Assembly: GCF_001550155.1 (NCBI RefSeq)
Contig: NZ_LRUF01000026.1
Span: 621,441-685,440, forward strand
From: Pseudoalteromonas arabiensis
Lineage (GTDB): Bacteria; Pseudomonadota; Gammaproteobacteria; Enterobacterales; Alteromonadaceae
Reading direction: 5' to 3'
DNA: 64,000 nucleotides
A model generated the notes under the pieces. It saw nothing but the letters and a program-made list of their open reading frames with translations, did not search any database and was not told where the DNA came from. Each line of letters opens with the position of its first letter. Position 1 is the stretch's first letter. Positions 32,810 to 41,029 of the stretch are shown piece by piece. The position numbers and the translations under genes are program-made.

Positions 32810-35800
32810 ATGCCAAAACGTACCGACATAAAAAGCATTCTTATCTTAGGCGCAGGCCCGATCGTAATCGGTCAAGCTTGTGAATTTGACTACTCTGGTG
32901 CACAAGCGTGTAAAGCACTACGAGAAGAAGGCTTTCGAGTAATTCTTGTCAACTCGAATCCTGCAACTATCATGACTGACCCTGAAATGGCGGATGCGAC
33001 GTACATCGAGCCAATTCACTGGGAAGTGGTAGAGAAAATCATTGAAAAAGAAAAGCCTGATGCAGTACTGCCTACTATGGGTGGTCAAACAGCATTGAAC
33101 TGTGCGCTTGATTTAGATAAGCACGGCGTACTGGCAAAACACGGTGTTGAGTTAATCGGTGCAACTGCTGATGCAATCGATAAAGCTGAAAACCGTGAGC
33201 GTTTTGACGTAGCAATGAAAAACATTGGCCTTGAGTGTCCGCGTGCAGAAATCGCTCACTCAATGGAAGAAGCGCATGACGTGCTGAGCCGCATCGGTTT
33301 CCCATGTATCATTCGTCCATCATTCACTATGGGTGGTACCGGTGGTGGTGTTGCATACAACCAAGAAGAATTTGATGAAATTTGTGAGCGTGGTTTAGAC
33401 TTATCACCAACAAATGAACTTTTAATCGATGAATCATTAATCGGTTGGAAAGAATACGAAATGGAGGTTGTTCGTGACAAAAACGACAACTGTATCATCG
33501 TATGTTCTATCGAAAACTTTGACCCTATGGGTGTTCACACGGGTGACTCAATCACGGTTGCACCAGCGCAAACTCTGACTGATAAAGAATACCAAATCAT
33601 GCGTAATGCATCGATGGCGGTACTTCGTGAAATCGGTGTTGAAACAGGTGGCTCAAACGTACAGTTTGGTGTGAATCCAGTTGATGGCCGTATGGTTATC
33701 ATCGAGATGAACCCTCGTGTATCGCGTTCATCTGCACTCGCATCAAAAGCAACGGGTTTCCCAATTGCGAAAATCGCAGCGAAACTAGCTGTAGGCTACA
33801 CGCTTGACGAGCTACAAAACGACATCACTGGCGGTAAAACACCAGCGTCTTTCGAGCCGTCAATTGACTACGTTGTTACTAAGATCCCACGTTTTAACTT
33901 CGAAAAATTCGCAGGTTCAAACGACCGTCTAACAACACAGATGAAGTCTGTGGGTGAGGTTATGGCGATTGGTCGTAACCAACAAGAGTCTCTGCATAAA
34001 GCATTACGAGGTCTTGAAGTTGGCGCAACGGGCTTTAACCCAATTGTTGCTCTTGATGATCCGAAAGCAAAAGAAAAAATCATCCGTGAATTACGTGAGC
34101 CAGGTGCTGAGCGTATTTGGTATGTTGCTGATGCAATGCGTCACGGTATGAGCGTTGAAGACGTTTTCGAACTAACGAAGATTGATCCTTGGTATCTAGT
34201 GCAAATCGAAGACATCTTAAAAGACGAAGCAACAATCAGCGAAGTAGGTATGGCTGGTTTAAATGCTGAGTTCTTACGTAAGCTTAAGCGTAAAGGATTT
34301 GCTGATGCGCGTATCGCAGAAATTGCCGGTGTTTCTGAAGCAGAAATTCGTAAGAAGCGTCATCAGTTAGATATCGTGCCAGTATACAAGCGCGTTGATA
34401 CGTGTGCTGCAGAGTTTAGTTCAGATACAGCTTACATGTACTCATCTTACGATGAAGAGTGTGAAGCGAATCCATCTGACAAAGATAAAATCATGGTAAT
34501 CGGTGGTGGCCCTAACCGTATCGGTCAAGGTATCGAATTCGATTACTGTTGTGTTCACGCAGCATTAGCTTTACGTGAAGACGGCTATGAAACAATTATG
34601 GTTAACTGTAACCCTGAAACAGTTTCAACTGACTACGACACATCAGATCGTTTATTCTTCGAGCCAATCACGCTAGAAGATGTATTAGAAATCGTACGTG
34701 TTGAAAAGCCAAAAGGTGTTATCGTTCAGTACGGTGGTCAAACACCACTGAAACTTGCTCGTGAGCTTGAAGCGAATGGCGTGCCAGTTATTGGTACTTC
34801 ACCAGATGCAATCGACCGTGCAGAAGACCGTGAGCGTTTCCAACAGCTTGTTGAGCGTTTAAACCTTCTTCAACCAGAGAATGCAACGGTTACTTCTTTA
34901 GAAGAAGCGATTGTTAAGTCTGCTGAAATTGGCTTCCCACTGGTTGTACGTCCTTCGTACGTACTAGGCGGTCGTGCGATGGAAGTGGTTTACGATGAAG
35001 ACGATTTACGTCGTTACATGACTGAAGCAGTATCCGCGTCAAATGAAGCGCCAGTACTACTTGACCACTTCTTAGATAACGCAATCGAAGTTGACGTTGA
35101 CGCTATCTGTGACGGTGAGCAAGTAATTATCGGTGGTATCATGGAGCATATCGAACAAGCCGGTGTTCACTCAGGTGACTCAGCGTGTTCATTACCAGCT
35201 CACTCACTAACTGCTGAAGTACAAGACATAATGCGTAAGCAAGTGACTGATATGGCACTAGAGCTTGGCGTAGTCGGCCTGATGAATACGCAGTTTGCTG
35301 TGAAAGACGGTAAAGTTTACTTAATCGAAGTAAACCCGCGTGCTGCGCGTACAGTACCGTTCGTTTCAAAAGCGACAGGTATCGCACTTGCAAAAGTTGC
35401 GGCACGTTGTATGGCGGGCCAGTCGCTGGCAAGCCAAGGTATTACAAAAGAAGTAATTCCTCCTTACTACAGCGTAAAAGAAGTGGTTCTGCCATTTGCT
35501 AAGTTCCAAGGTGTTGACCCAATCCGTGGCCCAGAAATGCGCTCAACGGGTGAGGTAATGGGTGTTGGTGAAACTTTCGCCGAAGCATTCGCTAAAGCAC
35601 AATTAGGTGCAAGCAACACTTTACCACGCGGTGGTCGCGCGTTACTATCGGTACGCAACAGTGACAAACCACGTATTGTTGAATTAGCTAAAACCATGAC
35701 TGCTTTAGGTTTTGAGCTAGATGCAACGGGTGGCACTGCAAAAGCGCTAGAAGAAGCGGGTATTGCAGTTCGTCGCGTGAACAAAGTATACGAAGGCCGT

Positions 35801-36028
35801 CCTCATATTCTTGATAGAATTAAAAATGGTGAATACAGCTACATTGTAAACACTACTGAAGGTCGCCAAGCGATTGAAGATTCGAAGGTGTTACGTCGTG
35901 GTGCGTTACAGCACAAAACTAACTACACAACGACACTGAACGCGGCATTTGCTAACTGTACTGCAAACCAAGCAGACGACCGTAGCAAGGTGACGTCAGT
36001 TCAGGAACTACATCAGCGAATGAACTAA
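32810..36028 (+). CDS. carB: Carbamoyl-phosphate synthase large subunit
   Basis: 1072 residues, equal to E. coli CarB. It makes carbamoyl phosphate for both arginine and pyrimidine synthesis. Two homologous ATP-grasp halves are visible (first GAGPIVIGQACEFDYSG, second GGGPNRIGQGIEFDYCC) and a C-terminal MGS-like allosteric domain (about 935-1072), the site of UMP and ornithine control in E. coli. SD CGGAG precedes the ATG. Transcription may continue into greA, from which it is separated by a strong hairpin without a T run. Confidence 0.98.
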   Translation: MPKRTDIKSILILGAGPIVIGQACEFDYSGAQACKALREEGFRVILVNSNPATIMTDPEMADATYIEPIHWEVVEKIIEKEKPDAVLPTMGGQTALNCALDLDKHGVLAKHGVELIGATADAIDKAENRERFDVAMKNIGLECPRAEIAHSMEEAHDVLSRIGFPCIIRPSFTMGGTGGGVAYNQEEFDEICERGLDLSPTNELLIDESLIGWKEYEMEVVRDKNDNCIIVCSIENFDPMGVHTGDSITVAPAQTLTDKEYQIMRNASMAVLREIGVETGGSNVQFGVNPVDGRMVIIEMNPRVSRSSALASKATGFPIAKIAAKLAVGYTLDELQNDITGGKTPASFEPSIDYVVTKIPRFNFEKFAGSNDRLTTQMKSVGEVMAIGRNQQESLHKALRGLEVGATGFNPIVALDDPKAKEKIIRELREPGAERIWYVADAMRHGMSVEDVFELTKIDPWYLVQIEDILKDEATISEVGMAGLNAEFLRKLKRKGFADARIAEIAGVSEAEIRKKRHQLDIVPVYKRVDTCAAEFSSDTAYMYSSYDEECEANPSDKDKIMVIGGGPNRIGQGIEFDYCCVHAALALREDGYETIMVNCNPETVSTDYDTSDRLFFEPITLEDVLEIVRVEKPKGVIVQYGGQTPLKLARELEANGVPVIGTSPDAIDRAEDRERFQQLVERLNLLQPENATVTSLEEAIVKSAEIGFPLVVRPSYVLGGRAMEVVYDEDDLRRYMTEAVSASNEAPVLLDHFLDNAIEVDVDAICDGEQVIIGGIMEHIEQAGVHSGDSACSLPAHSLTAEVQDIMRKQVTDMALELGVVGLMNTQFAVKDGKVYLIEVNPRAARTVPFVSKATGIALAKVAARCMAGQSLASQGITKEVIPPYYSVKEVVLPFAKFQGVDPIRGPEMRSTGEVMGVGETFAEAFAKAQLGASNTLPRGGRALLSVRNSDKPRIVELAKTMTALGFELDATGGTAKALEEAGIAVRRVNKVYEGRPHILDRIKNGEYSYIVNTTEGRQAIEDSKVLRRGALQHKTNYTTTLNAAFANCTANQADDRSKVTSVQELHQRMN

Positions 36029-36037
36029 GGAAATGTG

Positions 36038-36062
36038 CCAAGGGCGAGGCAATCGCCCTTGG
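36038..36062 (+). other. Intercistronic hairpin between carB and greA
   Basis: A perfect 10-bp stem, CCAAGGGCGA with TCGCCCTTGG, closes a GGCAA loop. No T run follows, so it is unlikely to be an intrinsic terminator; it could stabilise carAB mRNA, act as a processing site, or tune greA translation, since it ends 17 bp before the greA ATG. Confidence 0.6.
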
Positions 36063-36079
36063 GATTAAGTGAGAATAAT

Positions 36080-36556
36080 ATGCAATCAATTCCGATGACG
36101 GTTCGTGGTGCAGCATTACTGCGCGAAGAACTTAACGAATTAAAAACAGTTACCCGTCCTAAAATCGTTGCTGATATCGCTGAAGCACGTGAGCACGGTG
36201 ATTTGAAGGAAAACGCAGAATACCATGCTGCTCGTGAGCAACAAGGTTTTTGCGAAGGCCGTATTCAAGAAATTGAAGCAAAGCTTTCAAATGTACAAAT
36301 CATCGATGTAACTAAGATGCCAAAAACTGGTAAAGTTATTTTTGGTACGACAGTGACTATCGTTAATGTTGACACTGACGCTGAGGTTAAATACCAAATT
36401 GTGGGTGATGATGAAGCAGATATCAAAAACAACTTGATCTCTGTTAATTCGCCAATCGCGCGTGGTTTAATTGGTAAAGAGGTCGATGATGCCGTTACCA
36501 TTAAAACGCCAAATGGTGAAGTAGAGTACGAAATCATTGAAGTTGAGTATATTTAG
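36080..36556 (+). CDS. greA: Transcription elongation factor GreA
   Basis: 158 residues from the ATG at 36080, exactly the size of E. coli GreA, and the N-terminus MQSIPMTVRGAALLREEL aligns. A longer reading from 36035 would translate the intercistronic hairpin and is rejected. The N-terminal coiled coil (about 8-75, with the acidic tip in DIAEAREHGDLKENAEYHAA) enters the RNA-polymerase secondary channel and stimulates cleavage of backtracked RNA. The C-terminal domain is FKBP-like. The carAB-greA order is common in Pseudomonas and Alteromonadales. Confidence 0.97.
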   Translation: MQSIPMTVRGAALLREELNELKTVTRPKIVADIAEAREHGDLKENAEYHAAREQQGFCEGRIQEIEAKLSNVQIIDVTKMPKTGKVIFGTTVTIVNVDTDAEVKYQIVGDDEADIKNNLISVNSPIARGLIGKEVDDAVTIKTPNGEVEYEIIEVEYI

Positions 36557-36577
36557 TAGCTTAACCAAGCATTGATG

Positions 36578-36607
36578 AAAACCGCAGTTTTATACTGCGG
36601 TTTTTTT
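36578..36607 (+). terminator. Rho-independent terminator of carAB-greA
   Basis: AAAACCGCAGT-TTTAT-ACTGCGGTTTTTTT, 22 bp after greA. Confidence 0.92.
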
Positions 36608-36675
36608 ATGCCTGTTTACTTCTGGTATATTATTCGGTACGTTGGCTGCTAGGTTCTTTACAAGAAGAGGTAATA

Positions 36676-37719
36676 GTGGTGAAAATTCAATATCCTAAAG
36701 CGCTATCTTTAGGCGATAGCATCGCCATTTGTGCTTTTTCTTCTGGTGTCGATAAGGCATATCATAAAAGATTAGATGTTGTACTCGAAGGGTTAAGTGC
36801 GAAGGGTTTTAATGTTGTTGAAGGAGACTGCTTACGTCAACAACACAATAGTGCAAAGGAGCGTGCGGCCGAATTGATGCAGTTTTTAACCGATGACTCG
36901 ATTGCTGCGATTATGCCGCCTTGGGGAGGGGATCTCACCATGGAGATTTTACCTTTGTTAGATTTTAGCGCTATCAGTAACGCAAAACCTAAGTGGTTAG
37001 TCGGTTTTTCCGATATCAGTACGTTTGCTTGCGCACTCACTACGCGATGTGGCTGGGCTACACTGCATGGTGCCAATTTAATGCAGATTCATCCCGATGA
37101 TAAAGATCCACACCTAGCGGCTTTATTTACCGCCATGGGTCTTGAAGAAACAGCATCCTTTAAGCAACTTGCTGCGCCTTTTTATCAGCAAGATCAGATT
37201 GATTACGCAACTAAACCTGATGCGAAATTCAACTACACAGCTGAAAGCCAATGGCGTTGTATTAACTATAAAGATAAGCGACAAATAGAAGTATCAGGTC
37301 GTTTGATTGGCGGCTGTATTGACACACTAGGCTTATTACTGCCTTCAAATTACTATGCATTGCATGAGTTTAAAAAGCAGTATGCACCGGAGGGATTAAT
37401 TCTTTATTTAGAAAATGCAGAACTGAGTCCGATGGCGTTAGCACGGTGTTTATTATCTTTAAAACTTAATGATGTGTTTACTGATGTCAATGCCGTTATA
37501 TTTGGCCGTAGCCCAGCAATTAATAACGACTGTTACTTTGATGAATATCAGGCAATTGAGTTAGCATTTCAAGGTAACTTATTCCCTGTTTTGACCGATG
37601 CTGATATTGGCCATGTTGCACCAAACCTTGCGTTGATCAATGGTGCATTCGCCACCATAACCGCAGATCTTTGTGAAGGTATGGCGACGAATGTTCAAAT
37701 AGACACGGTGTTAAGTTAA
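36676..37719 (+). CDS. S66-family LD-carboxypeptidase-like protein (LdcA/MccF)
   Basis: 347 residues. The S66 nucleophile is Ser112 in the elbow GFSDIS, with the Glu/His region in LYLENAELSP and ADIGHVAPN. The family includes LD-carboxypeptidases that trim murein tetrapeptides during recycling and MccF enzymes that cleave microcin C; which one applies here is open, and no signal peptide is seen, so it is cytoplasmic. The start is GTG: tandem GTG codons at 36676 and 36679 follow AAGAGG, and the second has slightly better spacing (8 bases). It ends one base from the convergent DUF3307 gene. Confidence 0.87.
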   Translation: MVKIQYPKALSLGDSIAICAFSSGVDKAYHKRLDVVLEGLSAKGFNVVEGDCLRQQHNSAKERAAELMQFLTDDSIAAIMPPWGGDLTMEILPLLDFSAISNAKPKWLVGFSDISTFACALTTRCGWATLHGANLMQIHPDDKDPHLAALFTAMGLEETASFKQLAAPFYQQDQIDYATKPDAKFNYTAESQWRCINYKDKRQIEVSGRLIGGCIDTLGLLLPSNYYALHEFKKQYAPEGLILYLENAELSPMALARCLLSLKLNDVFTDVNAVIFGRSPAINNDCYFDEYQAIELAFQGNLFPVLTDADIGHVAPNLALINGAFATITADLCEGMATNVQIDTVLS

Positions 37720-37720
37720 C

Positions 37721-38470
37721 TCAAAAGAGTTTAACTAAATAAACAGTACTCATACCAATGAGTAATGTCACAGAAACGCTCAATAAAGTGCCAAGCATGA
37801 CATACTCAGTGAGCTGTTTTTCTTCGCTCGCTTTTAAATCACCAAAGCGAAAAATTGACTTTGCAGCGAGTAGGAATCCTACTCCTGCGTATTCCCCCAT
37901 AAGTATAAAGCTTAACATCAGTCCTCGCTCTAAAAGGCCTATACTGTGGCCTGCCGCAGGGATGCTGCCAGATGTAGCAAAGCCTTGTGTTATTTTTTCA
38001 AGCATCATGCGAATAAATACTGAGCTTGGATTTAATACGAGTATGTAAGCACAGATAACAAAAAGCGTATCTATAGCAATCAGTTTTTGCCAAATAAGCG
38101 CATAAAATTCATCATAATCGGTTAACCACACAGCTAGCATCACCAGCACAATACTATGTGCAAGTTGATCAAGCAGAAAAGGAATGACCCCTTTATTGGA
38201 ATAGGATTTTGCTAAATCAATGAGGAAGTGACTAAGCATAATTAGCAGTGTTGCGTAGACAACACGTGCAAGCTCACTCCAGCCATAATTAAACTCCCAA
38301 AGAGCTAAAATGATAAACGAAACAATGCCGTGCGTTAAAACATGCAAATACAGTTTTGTCGCGCGAAAGTGTCGGCTGTTTCGCTCATTAACCCAGCTCA
38401 TTGGCTGTAGATAAAAGTCAGCAACTAAGTGCGCTAAAAATAGGGCGATAAGTAATAAGGTAAAGCTCAT
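37721..38470 (-). CDS. DUF3307 multi-pass membrane protein
   Basis: 249 residues with about six hydrophobic helices; the opening LIALFLAHLVADFYLQPMSW and a following HVLTHG are the DUF3307 signature, with conserved His/Asp in the first helix. Biochemical role unknown. Its ATG overlaps the stop of the SatD gene (ATGA), so the two proteins are made together, and this pairing with SatD is seen in other bacteria (family knowledge). It probably acts as a membrane partner of the SatD regulator-like protein. Confidence 0.82.
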   Translation of the reverse strand: MSFTLLLIALFLAHLVADFYLQPMSWVNERNSRHFRATKLYLHVLTHGIVSFIILALWEFNYGWSELARVVYATLLIMLSHFLIDLAKSYSNKGVIPFLLDQLAHSIVLVMLAVWLTDYDEFYALIWQKLIAIDTLFVICAYILVLNPSSVFIRMMLEKITQGFATSGSIPAAGHSIGLLERGLMLSFILMGEYAGVGFLLAAKSIFRFGDLKASEEKQLTEYVMLGTLLSVSVTLLIGMSTVYLVKLF

Positions 38471-39084
38471 GCTATCAATCCTTTGAGTATTGTATGGCTG
38501 TACTTGATAAAACGTTCGACTAATTGGTACTGAGCAAGGTTTAGTAATTTGGTCACATTTTCTCTGCTTGTATTGAGCTCTTTTGCTAGTTCTGCGTGAC
38601 TATTATTGCTTGCTGTAAGGTAATTAAATAAAGCATTCGCTTGTTTTTGGCTCATTTTTTCTAGCAATACCTCTATGAAGGCAATATTGAGTAAAAATCC
38701 TTCATTGAGATGATTATTTTCCACTTTTATTGTTAATAGCTGATGAGTCATATTATCTAAGCCTTGACCGGATAACGTATACGCACTTCCTGTGGCTGTT
38801 TTAATATCGGCGCGAGGATTCTCGACTGTGCCAATGGCCATACTTTGACGTAATTCATAGTTAGCTGCTTTCATTTGTAAATATAAGAGTATTGCTACAT
38901 GACAGACAGATTCAGGTGTTTGTAGCTGTAATTGCAAAGCATCACCACGATAAATACTAAAACTACTTTCAAAGCGTTGAGTAATAAAACGTAAGCTTTG
39001 ATCGAGTTGGTATAGCATTGCATCATATTCTTGTTGTGGGATTCTTTGTGATTTAATTAAATCCCCAGTGATCACTGCTATCAT
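38467..39084 (-). CDS. SatD family protein with C-terminal helix-turn-helix
   Basis: 205 residues. The N-terminal part (about 1-115) begins MIAVITGDLIKSQ and has SIYRGDALQLQL and SMAIGTVE; these echo the DIVGS, GDxxLA and IGIHxGxV blocks of class III nucleotide-cyclase-like folds, although metal ligands look incomplete (inference). The C-terminus (about 150-190, SHAELAKELNTSRENVTKLL) reads as a DNA-binding helix-turn-helix. So it may be a ligand-sensing transcription regulator. It is the first gene of a pair with DUF3307, with AGAGGA six bases before the ATG. Three palindromes lie just upstream. Confidence 0.8.
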   Translation of the reverse strand: MIAVITGDLIKSQRIPQQEYDAMLYQLDQSLRFITQRFESSFSIYRGDALQLQLQTPESVCHVAILLYLQMKAANYELRQSMAIGTVENPRADIKTATGSAYTLSGQGLDNMTHQLLTIKVENNHLNEGFLLNIAFIEVLLEKMSQKQANALFNYLTASNNSHAELAKELNTSRENVTKLLNLAQYQLVERFIKYSHTILKGLIA

Positions 39085-39100
39085 AGCGCATCCTCTTACT

Positions 39101-39174
39101 GTAACTAAAACTAGTTACTTGTCCAGATGTAACCAAATTTGGTTACTGTTGTTCATGTAACCAATTTAGGTTAC
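39101..39174. promoter_or_regulatory. Three 18-bp palindromic operators at exact 28-bp pitch
   Basis: Op1 39101-39118 GTAACTAAAACTAGTTAC, Op2 39129-39146 GTAACCAAATTTGGTTAC (perfect), Op3 39157-39174 GTAACCAATTTAGGTTAC. All share GTAAC/GTTAC ends and start 28 bp apart. They fill the space between the divergent SatD and NYN genes. A possible satD promoter (TTGGTT, 17 bases, TAGTTT on the minus strand) would have its -35 in Op2 and its -10 in Op1, consistent with repression. The binding protein is unknown; SatD itself is the obvious candidate. Confidence 0.7.
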
Positions 39175-39237
39175 TTTTGAGTGAATTACAAGTAAGTCGT
39201 GCTCCAGTAGCAAGATATAAATTATACAAGGTGTATT

Positions 39238-39741
39238 ATGCAAACAATTGAAAAGCCGAGAATTGCTATTTTTGTCGACGTACAGAATATTTATTACACC
39301 TGTAAAGAAAGTTATGGAAAAAACTTCGATTACAACGCCTTTTGGGCAAGGATGCAGGAGCTGTATACAATTGATAGTGCTATTGCCTATGCAATTTATC
39401 GTGGCGATGAAAAGCAATCACAATTTCAAAATATTTTGCGAGCAATAGGCTTTGAGGTAAAACTTAAGCCATTTATTCAGCGCCGGGATGGCAGTGCAAA
39501 AGGGGATTGGGATGTAGGTATTACTATTGATATGCTTGAAAATGCACGTAAAGTAGACAAAATGGTGTTGCTGTCTGGCGATGGTGACTTTGCATTGTTA
39601 TTAGGGCATCTAGCACACAACTATCAAATTTCTTGTGATGTGTATGGGGCAGAACACTTGACTGCTGATGTACTAAAAAATGCGGCTGAGAATTTTTACT
39701 GTATCGACGACGGATTGTTACTTAATAACCGCAGAGAATAG
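39238..39741 (+). CDS. NYN-domain (LabA/DUF88, PIN-like) protein
   Basis: 167 residues, one NYN domain. The metal-binding acidic set is visible: Asp14 in IAIFVDVQNIYY, Asp90 and Asp92 in KGDWDVGITIDML, and Asp115/Asp117 in LLSGDGDF. NYN domains belong to the PIN-like nuclease superfamily and are thought to cut RNA. The start follows AAGGTG. Divergent from satD across the triple operator, so it may be co-regulated with the SatD-DUF3307 pair. No neighbour suggests a toxin-antitoxin arrangement. Confidence 0.9.
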   Translation: MQTIEKPRIAIFVDVQNIYYTCKESYGKNFDYNAFWARMQELYTIDSAIAYAIYRGDEKQSQFQNILRAIGFEVKLKPFIQRRDGSAKGDWDVGITIDMLENARKVDKMVLLSGDGDFALLLGHLAHNYQISCDVYGAEHLTADVLKNAAENFYCIDDGLLLNNRRE

Positions 39742-40114
39742 CAATAAATATTCCTATTTAAATAAATTGTTTAACTAAAGTATTATTTCGGCTAAGCTAA
39801 TATGAACTAGACTCGTTCATAGTTACAGTAATATGCGCTTGGAATGGCTCTTTTAATTCAAATAAACAATAAGAACAAGACATACCAAGTAATTGCTAGG
39901 TCTGTTTCAAATTTCTTTTCTGTTAATAAAGCTTTTTAATTCAACAAATTAGAAATAATTATGAAAGTTATACGAATTTTTATGAAAAATGTAATGACAA
40001 CGCTGTCATTTATTGTGTAACATTAAATCAACATGGGTTGAGATGATTTCGCATTCTGATAAGAAAAAATAGTGCGATTTATACAAAAACTAAACGAAGG
40101 TTAGGGGTCGTTAA
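39742..40114. other. 373-bp intergenic region before nagK
   Basis: AT-rich DNA with no credible ORF. The only clear element is the NagR-type operator at 39993-40010; the nag promoter should lie just downstream of it, but I could not fix its -10/-35. Nothing else stands out. Confidence 0.6.
39993..40010. promoter_or_regulatory. NagR-type operator upstream of nagK
   Basis: AATGACAACGCTGTCATT. Its core, read on the other strand, is identical to the core before nagB (TGACAGCGTTGTCA). It matches the motif I recall for the LacI-family regulator NagR of Alteromonadales. Confidence 0.75.
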
Positions 40115-41029
40115 ATGATGGCGAAGAGTGTGAGTGAGGACCAATTGTTTATTGGTATCGATGGTGGCGGAACAAAGTGCCGAGCAACCATTTACTCTGT
40201 AAAACATGGCGTATTAGGGACAGGCTTAGGCGGTCCGGCAAATCCACTACATGGTTTGGAGCGCACACTTGAATCTATAATGGTCTCAACTCAATTAGCG
40301 TTGCGTGATGCTGGGTTACCGTTAGAGACGGTACACCAACTCTATGCAGGTTTAGGCCTTGCAGGTGTTAACTTGCCGAGCCTTTACGATAAAATTATGG
40401 AGTGGGAGCACCCGTTCAAACAAATGTTTTTAACGACTGACCTACATACGGCTTGTATAGGCGCTCATGAAGGCAGTGACGGTGCAGTCATCATCACAGG
40501 CACGGGCTCATGTGGCTTTTCTTGTGTGAATGGGCAAACCAGCAATTTTGGTGGCCATGGTTTTGCATTAGGTGACAAAGGCAGCGGTGCTTGGATGGGA
40601 CTTGAAGCGATAAAAGCAACGCTGTTGGATTTAGATGGGTTAGGCTCAAAGACCTGTTTAACCAAAGTCATTACTGAACATTTCTCGGCTGATAACGCAA
40701 TGGCGATTGTTGAGCAAATGTCAGGTCAACCATCTAGTAGTTATGCAAAACTTGCTCGCTATGTGTTTAATGCTGCAAATGAGCAAGATGCGGTGGCACT
40801 TGCTATTGTTAAAGACGGTGCAGAGTATGTGAGTAAACTTGCACACCGTTTATTAGAGAACAAACCACCACGTTTGTCTATGATAGGTGGTTTAGCAGAG
40901 CCGTTAAATAAATGGCTAGACCCTGATATCGCTAAGCTTGTAGAAAACCCAATTCAACCACCTGAAATGGGAGCGGTATATTTCGCACAACAGTCTGTGT
41001 TAGAACAAAGCCAAGAGGTAGCAATTTAA
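40115..41029 (+). CDS. nagK: N-acetylglucosamine kinase, BadF/BcrA ATPase family
   Basis: 304 residues. The actin-like ATPase phosphate-1 loop is IGIDGGGTKCRATI near the N-terminus, and TGTGSCGF marks the second. This kinase type, unrelated to the ROK-family NagK of E. coli, is the one used by Shewanella and its relatives to phosphorylate cytoplasmic GlcNAc. Its stop overlaps the nagA start (TAATG), so kinase and deacetylase are coupled. It is preceded by a NagR-type operator and GAAGG before the ATG. Confidence 0.92.
   Translation: MMAKSVSEDQLFIGIDGGGTKCRATIYSVKHGVLGTGLGGPANPLHGLERTLESIMVSTQLALRDAGLPLETVHQLYAGLGLAGVNLPSLYDKIMEWEHPFKQMFLTTDLHTACIGAHEGSDGAVIITGTGSCGFSCVNGQTSNFGGHGFALGDKGSGAWMGLEAIKATLLDLDGLGSKTCLTKVITEHFSADNAMAIVEQMSGQPSSSYAKLARYVFNAANEQDAVALAIVKDGAEYVSKLAHRLLENKPPRLSMIGGLAEPLNKWLDPDIAKLVENPIQPPEMGAVYFAQQSVLEQSQEVAI

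Noticed and set aside
36035..36079. Upstream start for greA
   Set aside because: It lies in the intercistronic hairpin, and GreA proteins begin at the MQSIPM-type start.
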